DNA of 54,395 nt. It comes from Pseudomonadota bacterium (GTDB lineage Bacteria; Pseudomonadota; Gammaproteobacteria; Steroidobacterales; Steroidobacteraceae). The stretch spans positions 1-54,395 of the forward strand of contig JANXUT010000066.1 of the NCBI GenBank assembly GCA_025356075.1, given 5' to 3'. Shown one piece after another: positions 17,051 through 24,815 of this stretch (position 1 is its first letter; every line of letters starts with the position of its first letter). Under the pieces are notes generated by a model. That model ran no database searches, was not told the origin of the DNA, and was given only the letters and a program-made list of their open reading frames with translations. The position numbers and the translations under genes were made by a program.

Positions 17051-17063
17051 AGATTTATAATCT
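17051..17063. promoter_or_regulatory. Candidate GntR operator palindrome
   Basis: AGATTTATAATCT is a perfect inverted repeat (arms AGATT and AATCT, 3-base centre). It sits in an AT-rich island 26 bases upstream of the gntR start, so it overlaps the likely -10 region. GntR/FCD proteins usually bind short palindromes at their own promoter. Confidence 0.5.
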
Positions 17064-17156
17064 AAAAATCGATCCGACGCAAAGACTGCGTGACCGACTG
17101 GCGATGGAAACGGCGTCCGGCAGGAGGAACCGGAGGGTGGACGGCAGCGGGTTAAG

Positions 17157-17177
17157 GGCGCGGCGCACGGCCGCGCC
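17157..17177 (-). terminator. GC-rich hairpin after the propeller lipoprotein gene
   Basis: GGCGCGGC and GCCGCGCC form a perfect 8-bp stem with a 5-base loop, 16 bases after the lipoprotein stop. The strand continues CTTAACC, with no real U-tract, so this is a weak intrinsic-terminator candidate. Confidence 0.35.
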
Positions 17178-17193
17178 GGCCGGTCGCCCTCTT

Positions 17194-19074
17194 CTACGGG
17201 TTGGGTCCGAACACCGCGACGCCGTTTGGCGTGCCGACGTAGACCTTGCCGTTCGCGATCGTCGGCGTGATGAACTTGTTGCCGTTGCCGAAGTGATCGC
17301 GCCCGCCGGCGGCCTGGTTGCTGTTGTAGAGCTCGGTCGCAAGGTTTGACGCATCGAACGCGTGCAGCACCGCCGCCTGGCCGCTCGAACTCTCCACCGC
17401 CCAGACGATGCCCCCCGTCGAGCCATTCGCCGACACCGCGGGCGAGGCGCCGGGGAAGCCGAAGACGTTGCCGGACACCGAGGCGGGCGATGCGCCGAAC
17501 TTCGCTTGATTGAGCGCGAATGCCTTCAGCGTTCCGTTCACGTCGCCGAAATACACCTGGCCGTTGAAGTAGGCCGGCGCCGACCAGATCCCGCCCGGCA
17601 GCGCGTGGCCGAGGTCCTGCCAGATCGAGTTCGTCGAGGTCATGAACTTCCCCATGTCGTCGCGATTGACGACATAGAGATGTCCGTCCTTGCCGGCACC
17701 GACCGCGAGGTGTCGAACGGTGCCGGTCGAGTCCTGCTGGTCGGGCAGCAGCATCGGCGCGCCCGAGCCGAGGTCGACGTCGGCGGCAGATTCGGCGGTT
17801 GCGTTGCTCATCGCGAAGTAGTCGCTGTCGAGGAGCGGGCTCGAGGTCGCGATCTTCACGAACGCGTTGCCGTAGTCCCCCTGCGACGGGCGTCCGGCCG
17901 AGTCGAGCGTCGTGTCGAACGTGCCGTTCGCGACCAGCGCGTAGACGTTGCCCTGCGCGTCCGCGGCCATGCCGCCGCCCGATTGCCAGATGGCGCCTTC
18001 ACTGCCGTTTGGCACGACGTTCAGGATCCGCGTCTGCGTGAGGCTCGACTCGTCGTATCCCATGATCCAGCCCGTGTAGGGCTGGATGTCGCAATGCGAC
18101 GCCCACGCCGTGTAGACGATGCCGTTCACGATCAGCAGGCCCGCACGCTCCTTGTACTGACCCGGATCGAATACGACATTGCCGCCCGTGCTGTTGGCAC
18201 CGGTTCCCGGGAACGTTCCCTGAATGACGATCGGGCTTTGCGCCTGCTCGGCGAGCGTCGCCAGATCGAGTGCATGCAGGCGCTGCCAGTAGCGACCGTT
18301 GGCATCCTTCGACATCGCGACCGTGTAGAGCGTGCCGTGCGCGCCGGCTCCGCGGTCGATCACGGGCGTCGAGGTGATGCCGATCTCGGGCGCCACCTGG
18401 CCGCAGCCGCGGCTGTCGCTGGTCGTCTCGCCCGATGGCAACAGCGAGCGGTTCGCCAGGGCGGTGCCGGTGTCGGCGTCGAAGGCGTAGACGCTGCCGT
18501 GTTCGGTCACGACGTAGAGTACGTTGCGCGACTGGCCGCCGACGGCGAGGTTGGTGACGATGAGTGGCTGGCCGTCGACGAGACCGTCGACACTGAGCTT
18601 TCGCAGCAGGCCGAAATGCGCCGCGTTGACCGAAGCAGGCGTGAGGATGCTCTCGCTCAGGTTCTGGCCGGTGCGCGCGTTGTCGTTGTGATAGGTCAGC
18701 ACGTCGGTCGCCGCTGCGGCCGCCGTCACGCTCAGGCGTGCGCTAGCGCTCGTGACCGAGCCCACGGTGTTCGAGACGATCACCGTGTACGCGGATCCGT
18801 CGTCCGCGGCGGCCGTCGGTGCCGTCGTGTAACTCGCCGCCGTCGCGCCCGCGACATCCTGGCCGTTCGCCTGCCACTGGTAGCCGAGCGGGCTCGTGCC
18901 GGTCGCGACGACCGAGAATTGCGCAGTCTGCCCGCCCGCGACACTCACCGCGGCGGGCTGGGTCGTGATCGAAGGCGCGACGGGCGTAGGCGCTGAGCTG
19001 CCGCCACCGGAGCCACCGCCACCACAGCCAAGCGCCAGCAGCGCAACGAGCGCGAGTCCCCATCGATTCGACAT
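17194..19074 (-). CDS. Outer lipoprotein with Ig-like domain and PQQ-type beta-propeller
   Basis: 626 residues from the ATG at 19074, which has GGAGG seven bases upstream. The N-terminus MSNRWGLALVALLALGC ends in a lipobox with Cys17, followed by a Gly/Ser linker. Residues of about 35-125 form an Ig-like domain (PSITTQPAAVSVAGGQTAQF, YTVIVSNTVGS). The rest resembles PQQ-dehydrogenase/BamB-like propeller repeats: LYVVTEHGSVYAFDADTGTA, HLYVVNRDDMGKF and VYFGDVNGTLKAFALN. No catalytic PQQ-site motif was recognised, so a binding or scaffold role on the cell surface is more likely than dehydrogenase activity. The partner is unknown. Single gene between GntR and a divergent secreted-protein pair. 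Confidence 0.85.
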   Translation of the reverse strand: MSNRWGLALVALLALGCGGGGSGGGSSAPTPVAPSITTQPAAVSVAGGQTAQFSVVATGTSPLGYQWQANGQDVAGATAASYTTAPTAAADDGSAYTVIVSNTVGSVTSASARLSVTAAAAATDVLTYHNDNARTGQNLSESILTPASVNAAHFGLLRKLSVDGLVDGQPLIVTNLAVGGQSRNVLYVVTEHGSVYAFDADTGTALANRSLLPSGETTSDSRGCGQVAPEIGITSTPVIDRGAGAHGTLYTVAMSKDANGRYWQRLHALDLATLAEQAQSPIVIQGTFPGTGANSTGGNVVFDPGQYKERAGLLIVNGIVYTAWASHCDIQPYTGWIMGYDESSLTQTRILNVVPNGSEGAIWQSGGGMAADAQGNVYALVANGTFDTTLDSAGRPSQGDYGNAFVKIATSSPLLDSDYFAMSNATAESAADVDLGSGAPMLLPDQQDSTGTVRHLAVGAGKDGHLYVVNRDDMGKFMTSTNSIWQDLGHALPGGIWSAPAYFNGQVYFGDVNGTLKAFALNQAKFGASPASVSGNVFGFPGASPAVSANGSTGGIVWAVESSSGQAAVLHAFDASNLATELYNSNQAAGGRDHFGNGNKFITPTIANGKVYVGTPNGVAVFGPNP

Positions 19075-19485
19075 GGCGAGTCCTCCCGACTGAGCGCGGC
19101 GCACGGCACCGACACTCTAGAGCGGGAGCGCGCCCGCGAACACTGTCTAGAAATGGCGACGCTGCTGGACCGCGCGCCGGGCCACGGCCGACGTGGTCGC
19201 GGCACCACTCCCGCATTATGTGTAGCTCGATGGCGCTTGCTCGCGCGGCGCCCGCAAGCGTGTCCCGGCGGGCGCCCGCGAGACGGCGGTGCGCGCGACC
19301 GCGGGCCCCGAGAGCTGGGTGCCGTGGCTCGACCTCCCGTTCCGCGCCGCTGGACCCGCGACGCGACGAGACGCGTGAGCAGCGCGATGACTGGAGTCGG
19401 TCGTCAGGATTGCCCTGCTATCGTTCGGGCCGCTCGCCCCGTGACCCGACGTCGGCGCGCCCGACCGTAACCCCGAGGTCACCCG
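19075..19485. other. Divergent intergenic region without a recognisable gene
   Basis: 411 bases between two divergently transcribed exported-protein genes. It must hold promoters for both, but I see no convincing -35/-10 pair. The only marked motif is CTCTAGAG near 19117 with a second TCTAGA about 30 bases further on. Short open frames here look like shadows. Confidence 0.4.
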
Positions 19486-20214
19486 ATGCGCAGGCTGTTC
19501 ATCTTGTTCGCGCTCGCTGCACTCACCTCGAATGCGCTCGCCGCGTCACCGGCGGCCGCGCGCTGGCGCGGTGTCGTGCACGTCCCGGGCGAGGAGCTTA
19601 CCCTTGTCGTCGACCTCGACCAGGATCCGAGCGGCGCGTGGCGCGGCGCGGTCACGATGCCTGGGCTCAACCTCGCGCGCGCCACGCTCTCGCCGATCAG
19701 CGCGACCGCCAACCACGTCGTGTTCTCGATCGAGAGCGCGCTCGGTGGCCCGCCCGACGCGCCCGCCACGTTCACGGGCGACATCAAATCCGGCGCGACG
19801 CTTTCCGGGTCGTTCACGCAGGGCGGCAACACGGCGCCGTTCGTGCTGACGCGCGCAGGGCCACCGCAGGTTGAGCGCCCGCCCGAAAGCACGGCGGTCG
19901 AGGCGGCAGTCGAGGGCACGTGGCGGGGCGACTACCAGCTCGCCGGCTACGCCCATCGCGTGACACTGGGCTTCGTCAATCACCCGGGTGCGCCGGCGAC
20001 CGTCGAATTCCTGCTCGTCGGCAAGAGTCCGCACACGCTCGCGGTCAACCTCGTCATCGAGCAGGAGGGGCTCCTGCGGGTCGAATCGCGCGAGCTTTCC
20101 GTCAACTTCGAGGGTCGATTGAACACGACGACGGGCGAACTCACCGGAATCGTCGAGCAGGGAGCGTTCGAGGCGCCGATCGTGCTGACGCGCGTCAGCG
20201 GGAGCGCGCGATGA
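19486..20214 (+). CDS. Secreted protein with two copies of a beta-rich domain, function unknown
   Basis: 242 residues. MRRLFILFALAALTSNALAA is a clear Sec signal peptide and the ATG has GAGG eight bases upstream. The mature part is two copies of one module of about 105 residues. The first runs from ARWRGVVHVPGEELTLVVDL to TAPFVLTRAG, the second from GTWRGDYQLAGYAHRVTLGF to EAPIVLTRVSG. Each opens with W-R-G and closes with an L-T-R strand, as in small lipocalin-like barrels found next to serine hydrolases. The stop overlaps the start of the PQQ-propeller gene by four bases, so the two products probably work together in the periplasm. The module is only tentatively recognised. Confidence 0.8.
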   Translation: MRRLFILFALAALTSNALAASPAAARWRGVVHVPGEELTLVVDLDQDPSGAWRGAVTMPGLNLARATLSPISATANHVVFSIESALGGPPDAPATFTGDIKSGATLSGSFTQGGNTAPFVLTRAGPPQVERPPESTAVEAAVEGTWRGDYQLAGYAHRVTLGFVNHPGAPATVEFLLVGKSPHTLAVNLVIEQEGLLRVESRELSVNFEGRLNTTTGELTGIVEQGAFEAPIVLTRVSGSAR

Positions 20215-21515
20215 TCGCGCGCGCGGCAGCCTTGGCGCTTCTCGGCCTCGCGGCCAGCCCACCCGGCCTCGCCCAGTCGGTATTCCGTGGCAATGCGGCG
20301 CACACCGGAGTCTACGCGTCGCAGGGTCCGCGCCAGTTCCATCGCGTGCTCTGGACGTTCACGACTGGCGGGCGGATTGTCTCCTCGCCCGTGTATGCGG
20401 ACGGTACGCTCTACGTCGGTGGCGATGACGGCAGCATCTACGCCGTCGAGGCGGCGAGCGGCCGGCAGCTGTGGCGCCATGCGACCGGGGGTCCGGTCGC
20501 GGGCAGCCCGGCCGTCGCCGAGGGCACCGTCTACGTGATGAGCTACGACGGCAAGTTCTACGCACTCAACGCGCGCACCGGCGTCACGCGCTGGAAGTTC
20601 GCGACCGGTGGCGAGCGGCGCTTCGAGGCCCGTGGGCTGCACGGCATGCAGCCGCACAACCAGACGATCGCCGATCCATACGATATCTACCTGTCGAGCC
20701 CGGTAGTCGCAGCCGGCGCCGTCTATTTCGGCAGCGGCGACGGCAACGTGTACGCGCTCGATGCGGCCTCGGGCGCGCTTCGCTGGAAATACCGGACCGG
20801 CGATGTCGTGCACGCATCGCCCGCCTACGCGAACGGAGTCGTTTTCATCGGTAGCTGGGACAGCTACTTCTACGCGATCGATGCCGCGAACGGTGCGCTC
20901 AAGTGGCGCTTCCACTCGGGCGAGGATCCGGACAACCACAACCAGGTCGGGTTCCAGTCCTCGCCCGCCGTCGTCGATGGCGTTGTCTACACGGGCTGCC
21001 GCGACTCGAACCTGTACGCACTCGATGCCGCCACCGGGCAGGAGAAGTGGCGCTTTGGCACCGAGCTCAGCTGGGTCATCACCTCGCCCGCCGTCGTCGA
21101 CGGCAAGGTCATCTTTGCGACTTCGGACTCGAGCCGCTACCACGTAGTCGATGCGGCGACCGGCAAGGGGCTGCAGCAGGCGCAGAGCAAGGCCTACATG
21201 TTTTCATCACCCGCGGTTGCTGGCGATACCGTCCTGATCGGAGTGCTGAATGGCACGCTCGAGTCGCGCGATCTGACGACCAGCGAGGTACTCTGGAGCT
21301 TCGAGACGGAAGCCTCCAGGCGCAACGCGGGCTGGATTCTGACGGCGGACCGGCGTTTCAACGCGCCGTTCTTCTATACGTCGGAGTGGCGTGAGGCGCC
21401 GATCGTCGCGGCCGAGCGGGAGCTCAGCATCGGATCGATCCTCTCCTCGCCACTCGTCGTGAACGGCGTCGTCTATTTCGGCAGCACTGACGGCAACCTC
21501 TACGCGATCGAGTGA
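20211..21515 (+). CDS. Exported PQQ-repeat beta-propeller protein
   Basis: 434 residues from the ATG at 20211, which overlaps the preceding stop (ATGA). A signal peptide (MIARAAALALLGLAASPPGL) is followed by seven to eight PQQ/BamB-type repeats such as GTLYVGGDDGSIYAVEAASG, VYFGSGDGNVYALDAASGAL and VVYTGCRDSNLYALDAATGQ. The last strand, VVYFGSTDGNLYAIE, closes the propeller. No dehydrogenase catalytic signature is seen, so it is more likely a binding platform than a quinoprotein enzyme. Coupled expression with the two-module beta protein suggests a periplasmic complex. Confidence 0.88.
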   Translation: MIARAAALALLGLAASPPGLAQSVFRGNAAHTGVYASQGPRQFHRVLWTFTTGGRIVSSPVYADGTLYVGGDDGSIYAVEAASGRQLWRHATGGPVAGSPAVAEGTVYVMSYDGKFYALNARTGVTRWKFATGGERRFEARGLHGMQPHNQTIADPYDIYLSSPVVAAGAVYFGSGDGNVYALDAASGALRWKYRTGDVVHASPAYANGVVFIGSWDSYFYAIDAANGALKWRFHSGEDPDNHNQVGFQSSPAVVDGVVYTGCRDSNLYALDAATGQEKWRFGTELSWVITSPAVVDGKVIFATSDSSRYHVVDAATGKGLQQAQSKAYMFSSPAVAGDTVLIGVLNGTLESRDLTTSEVLWSFETEASRRNAGWILTADRRFNAPFFYTSEWREAPIVAAERELSIGSILSSPLVVNGVVYFGSTDGNLYAIE

Positions 21516-21542
21516 GCGGCCGGCGCGATCGGCGAGTGCCGG

Positions 21543-22520
21543 TCAGTCCGCCGTCGCCCAACCGGTGATGGCGGCGATCGCGGCCGGTTCCCTCAGTAGC
21601 CCCATGTGGCCGACGCCGGGAAGGATCTCGACCGGGATCGCCGGGCGTGCGGCGGCGAACGCACGTGCGACCTCGCTTGCGATGCTGAACTCGTCCGCAT
21701 CACCGATGATGACGCTCATGGGCCTGCTTACCGCGTCGATCGAGCGGGCGTAGTCGGTGGGCAGCAGGTTGTTGAGCAGCCGGAGCGAGTAGGTGCGGGT
21801 CAGCACCTTCGAGTCCTCCGGCACCGCGAAGGCGAGCACGGGCATCGAGTCGAAGGCATGCACACCGACCGCGTTCGCAAGCCCGAGGCCGATCAGGCGC
21901 GGCACGTAGGGAACGGTGAATAAGCTTGCGGCGCTCGGCTGCGCAGGCTTCGGCCGCACGATCGGGCCCTGATACGCGAGCCCCGGCGACAAGAGTAGGT
22001 AGCGATCGAACAGCGCGGCGTGCGGGCCGCCCGCGAACTTGAGGACGAAGCCGCCGCCGCTCGAAAACCCGGCGAGTCGAAGCGGGGTCGCCGGCTCGCG
22101 CTGTCGCACCGCGGCAGCGAATTCCTCGAGGTCATCGTCCAGTTGTCCGACGTAGGCGATGTCGCCGTGCGGCAGGTTACTGCCGTGGCCGCGCACCTCC
22201 GGGACGTAGGTCGTCACGTTGGCGGCCTTGAGCGACTCGGCGAGGCGGTGCAGTGCGAGCCCGCTGTCGGATGCTCCGTGGATCAGCACGAGGACGCGGC
22301 CGCCGGCGATGGCGGCGCCGTATCGCCGGTAGCCGAGCGAGGCGCCGTCGTGCGCGGCGTAGTGCTCAACCTGTGGGAGCGAGCTGAAATCGGCGCCCTT
22401 GTAGGCGGCGACCAGTGCGCTCGAGGTTGGCGCCTGCGAGGTTCCGAAGGCGATCAGCGAGGCGGTCGCGAGAACCACGATGATCGCGACGCCGAAGAGC
22501 ACCCGAATGAGCGTTTTCAT
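21543..22520 (-). CDS. Membrane-anchored alpha/beta hydrolase
   Basis: 325 residues from the ATG at 22520. A single N-terminal hydrophobic segment (about 5-27) acts as anchor or uncleaved signal. The hydrolase fold shows VLVLIHGASDSGLALHRLAE (oxyanion-hole HG), the nucleophile elbow GFSSG with Ser153, an acid in VIIGDADEFS and the histidine in LPGVGHMG. This is a monoacylglycerol-lipase or general lipase/esterase type. It is divergent from a TetR gene, with one long palindrome between them, so it is almost certainly the TetR target. The substrate is unknown but is likely a lipid or ester that also frees the repressor. Confidence 0.9.
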   Translation of the reverse strand: MKTLIRVLFGVAIIVVLATASLIAFGTSQAPTSSALVAAYKGADFSSLPQVEHYAAHDGASLGYRRYGAAIAGGRVLVLIHGASDSGLALHRLAESLKAANVTTYVPEVRGHGSNLPHGDIAYVGQLDDDLEEFAAAVRQREPATPLRLAGFSSGGGFVLKFAGGPHAALFDRYLLLSPGLAYQGPIVRPKPAQPSAASLFTVPYVPRLIGLGLANAVGVHAFDSMPVLAFAVPEDSKVLTRTYSLRLLNNLLPTDYARSIDAVSRPMSVIIGDADEFSIASEVARAFAAARPAIPVEILPGVGHMGLLREPAAIAAITGWATAD

Positions 22521-22549
22521 TGTTCTAACCCCGTGGGAGGGACTAAACC

Positions 22550-22575
22550 ATACTTGAAACAATCGTTTCAAGTAT
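22550..22575. promoter_or_regulatory. 26-bp perfect palindrome, TetR operator
   Basis: Arms ATACTTGAAAC and GTTTCAAGTAT flank a 4-base centre AATC with no mismatch. It lies 29 bases before the hydrolase start and 16 before the TetR start, where one bound dimer pair would repress both genes. TTGAAA within each arm could serve as -35 for each direction. Confidence 0.8.
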
Positions 22576-22591
22576 CGTAAACTGCGTCCCA

Positions 22592-23200
22592 GTGGCCCGC
22601 ACCGCCAATCCCGAGCGCCCGGACGAGCTCCTCGATGCCGTCGTTGCCTACCTGACGACGCACGGGCTCGCCGACGCATCGCTGCGGCCGCTCGCCCGCG
22701 CGGTCGGCTCGAGCCCGCGCGTGCTCCTCTACTACTTCGGGTCGAAGGAAGAGCTGATCGCGCGCGCGCTCGCGCGGCTCAGGGAGCGGCAACGCGGGGC
22801 CTATGCGCAGATGAAGGCGGCCGCGAGCGCGAACCCGCGCGAGGCGTGCGGTGCGATCTGGCGGCACCTGAGCGCGCCCTCATCGGAGCCGCTCTTCAGG
22901 ATGTTTTTCCAGGCCTACTCGATGGGACTGCAGGAGCCCGAGCGTTTCCGGGAATTCCTGCACACCGCGATCGAGGACTGGCTCGAGTTTCTCGCCGCAC
23001 CCGTGCTCGCGCGGGGCCACTCCGTCGCCGTCGCGAGGGCCTACGCGACCGTCGTGCTCGCGGGCTTTCGCGGCTTCATGCTCGACTACTGCGCATCGCG
23101 TGACCGCGAGCGGACGGATGCAGCGGTTGAACTCTGGCTCGATGCGCTCGATTCGATGCCTCTCGGCGCGACGCCGCCGGCCGCTCGCCCGTCCGCCTAG
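22592..23200 (+). CDS. TetR-family transcriptional regulator
   Basis: 202 residues from GTG at 22592. The helix-turn-helix region is LLDAVVAYLTTHGLADASLRPLARAVGSSPRVLLYYFGSKEEL in outline (about residues 13-55). A helical ligand domain follows. It is transcribed away from the alpha/beta hydrolase and faces a 26-bp perfect palindrome 16 bases before its start, so it likely represses itself and the hydrolase. No strong ribosome binding site is visible and the short leader is largely filled by the operator. The 3' end converges on a GST gene. Confidence 0.93.
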   Translation: MARTANPERPDELLDAVVAYLTTHGLADASLRPLARAVGSSPRVLLYYFGSKEELIARALARLRERQRGAYAQMKAAASANPREACGAIWRHLSAPSSEPLFRMFFQAYSMGLQEPERFREFLHTAIEDWLEFLAAPVLARGHSVAVARAYATVVLAGFRGFMLDYCASRDRERTDAAVELWLDALDSMPLGATPPAARPSA

Positions 23201-23214
23201 CGGCGAACCGTCGC

Positions 23215-23230
23215 CGCGGCAATTGCCGCG
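23215..23230. terminator. Palindrome between convergent tetR and GST genes
   Basis: CGCGGCAATTGCCGCG is a perfect 16-bp palindrome in the 40-base gap between the two convergent stops. It could fold as a hairpin on both transcripts, but there is no T-tract on either side. Possible bidirectional terminator. Confidence 0.35.
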
Positions 23231-23240
23231 ACCGGCCCGA

Positions 23241-23912
23241 TCAGGCAGCGCGCTGCGCCATTGCGACGACGCGCTCGCGCGTCGTCGCGCCGAGGCTCGG
23301 CCGGGCTCGCATCCGCTCGAGCCATGCCCGCACGTTCGCACGCCGCGCGGTCAAGGGTCCCCACTCCGCGGCCTCGCTGAAGAAATCGAGCTGTGGGGCG
23401 ATGAGCAGGTCGGCGAGCGAGACGGCCTCGCCAACAAAATATGGCCGGTCGGCGAGCTCGCGCGCGAGCTGTTCGAAGACCGCGTGTGCCATCGGCATCG
23501 CCGCCACGATCGCGTTCTCATCGGCGGCGCGCCCGAGGAGTCGCGGCGCGAGCAGCCGCTCGAAGACGATCACGTTCGCAACGCCCTGGAAGAGGTACCA
23601 GTCATTGACGTTCATCAGCTGATCCATGCGACCGCCGGCCTGCGGGTCCCTCGGCGTCAGCGCGGGCGCCGGACAGGTGCGTTCAATGTACCTCAGGATG
23701 GCCTGTGTCTCGTAGAGCCTGAACGCCCCGTGTTCGATCGTGGGCACGCGGCCAAACGGGTGCAGCGCCTGGTGCGCTGGCGCTCGCGTCGTGCCGGGAG
23801 CGACGGGCACCGCGCGATAGGCAGCGCCCTTCTCCTCGAGCGCGACGAGCACCGCGCGACCGTAGGGGCTGCCGGGGACGGTGTGAACGACGAAGTCAGT
23901 CGTGGGATTCAG
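23241..23912 (-). CDS. Glutathione S-transferase family protein, start codon unclear
   Basis: About 223 residues. The N-terminal thioredoxin-like domain reads FVVHTVPGSPYGRAVLVALEEKG, then HPFGRVPTIEHGAFRLYETQAI. The C-terminal helical domain includes YFVGEAVSLADLLIAPQLDF. The frame has no ATG, GTG or TTG before the conserved domain. The first plausible starts are CTG codons at 23912, or at 23954 where CTGA would overlap the SRPBCC stop. I list the shorter version. Either a rare CTG start is used, or a sequence error or a mutation has removed the start. It follows the ArsR-SRPBCC pair on the same strand. Confidence 0.75.
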   Translation of the reverse strand: MNPTTDFVVHTVPGSPYGRAVLVALEEKGAAYRAVPVAPGTTRAPAHQALHPFGRVPTIEHGAFRLYETQAILRYIERTCPAPALTPRDPQAGGRMDQLMNVNDWYLFQGVANVIVFERLLAPRLLGRAADENAIVAAMPMAHAVFEQLARELADRPYFVGEAVSLADLLIAPQLDFFSEAAEWGPLTARRANVRAWLERMRARPSLGATTRERVVAMAQRAA

Positions 23913-23950
23913 TCCTCGCGTGTCGGTCGGTGAGGGCAGGCGTGCGGCGG

Positions 23951-24433
23951 TCAGGGGCGGCTGGCGGCCGATTGTGCGAAGAGCTCGAGCAGCTTCGGCC
24001 AGCCGCCGTCGACCTGGGAGCGCATCGTCGCGCCGCCCTCCGCTCCCATGCGCTCGAAGTTGCGGTGCTCGAGCTCGACCCGCGTCGCCGTCGCGCCCTC
24101 CGCCGCAAAGCGCACCTCCACCTCCGAGGCGAAGGCGACGCGAGCATCCGGCTTCCATGCGGCGTTGATCTCCCAGCTGACGACGAATCGCGCGGCGGGC
24201 ACCCACACGCGGACGTGCCCGACGACGACTTCTCTGTCGTCCTCGCAGCGTGCGTACCAGCGCCCGCCGACGAACGGCTCGATGATCGACTCGCGAACTG
24301 GCGCCGACCCGATGCCGTGCGTCTTCGGCCACCAGCGATCGACGCCGGCGGTGAAGACCTCGAACGCCCGTGCGGGACTCGCCTCGACGACGAGCGTCTT
24401 GCGGACCGGGGCGATGGGGATCGTGCGGGTCAT
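23951..24433 (-). CDS. SRPBCC (AHSA1-like) domain protein
   Basis: 160 residues, the start overlapping the arsR stop by four bases (ATGA). Family signs are the N-terminal RKTLVVEASPARAFEVFTAG, RWWPKTHGIG, IIEPFVGGRWYARCEDDRE with the G-G-R-W motif, and VELEHRNFERMG near the end. AHSA1/START-like proteins bind hydrophobic ligands in a helix-grip cavity. ArsR-SRPBCC gene pairs are common in bacteria, usually with the ArsR protein as repressor of the pair. Ligand and role are unknown. Confidence 0.92.
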   Translation of the reverse strand: MTRTIPIAPVRKTLVVEASPARAFEVFTAGVDRWWPKTHGIGSAPVRESIIEPFVGGRWYARCEDDREVVVGHVRVWVPAARFVVSWEINAAWKPDARVAFASEVEVRFAAEGATATRVELEHRNFERMGAEGGATMRSQVDGGWPKLLELFAQSAASRP

Positions 24434-24756
24434 GGCTTCTTCCTTCGACGCGGCGGCTCGCCGAGCTCGACTTCGTGTTTGAACGCGGTGAGCGCATCGC
24501 CCCAGAACTGGTCGAGCCAGTGCCTGAGTTCGCCGACCCCCTGCGGGTCGATCGCGTAGACGCGGCGCGTGCCCTCCGCGCGGTCGCTGACGAGGCCCGC
24601 GACCTTGAGTGCTTTCAGGTGCTGGGAAACCGCCGGGCGACTGACCGGGAGCGTGCGCGCGACCTCCCCGACCGATTTCGGGCCATCGCGCAGGCGCTCG
24701 AATACGGCGCGGCGGGTGGGGTCGGCGAGCGCGGCGAGCGTTGTTCCGTAAGCCAT
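24430..24756 (-). CDS. ArsR-family winged-helix repressor
   Basis: 108 residues. LAALADPTRRAVFERLRDGP, VGEVARTLPVSRPAVSQHLKAL and GLVSDRAEGTRRVYAIDP give the standard ArsR winged helix. The metal-binding cysteines of true ArsR/SmtB sensors are absent, as usual for the SRPBCC-linked group. Two copies of the palindrome CTTACnGTAAG lie directly before the ATG, the first only two bases away. Strong autorepression of arsR, the SRPBCC gene and perhaps the GST gene is expected. Confidence 0.93.
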   Translation of the reverse strand: MAYGTTLAALADPTRRAVFERLRDGPKSVGEVARTLPVSRPAVSQHLKALKVAGLVSDRAEGTRRVYAIDPQGVGELRHWLDQFWGDALTAFKHEVELGEPPRRRKKP

Positions 24757-24758
24757 GT

Positions 24759-24786
24759 CTTACGGTAAGTTAATGCTTACAGTAAG
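24759..24786. promoter_or_regulatory. Tandem palindromic operator of arsR
   Basis: CTTACGGTAAG at 24759-24769 and CTTACAGTAAG at 24776-24786 are two copies of one perfect 11-bp palindrome, differing only in the centre base, with centres 17 bases apart. They abut the arsR start codon. A half site GTAAG recurs at 24748-24752 inside the first codons. Confidence 0.75.
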
Positions 24787-24815
24787 TCAAGCCGGCGCTG
24801 GGCGGGCGCCGGACG

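Noticed and set aside
17194-21515. The two propeller proteins as PQQ-dependent alcohol dehydrogenases
   Set aside because: They show propeller repeats but no recognisable PQQ/calcium active-site motif, vicinal-cysteine ring or cytochrome CxxCH.
23241-24497. 418-codon frame joining the GST to upstream sequence
   Set aside because: The upstream part is the SRPBCC gene read in the wrong frame, so this is not a genuine fusion.
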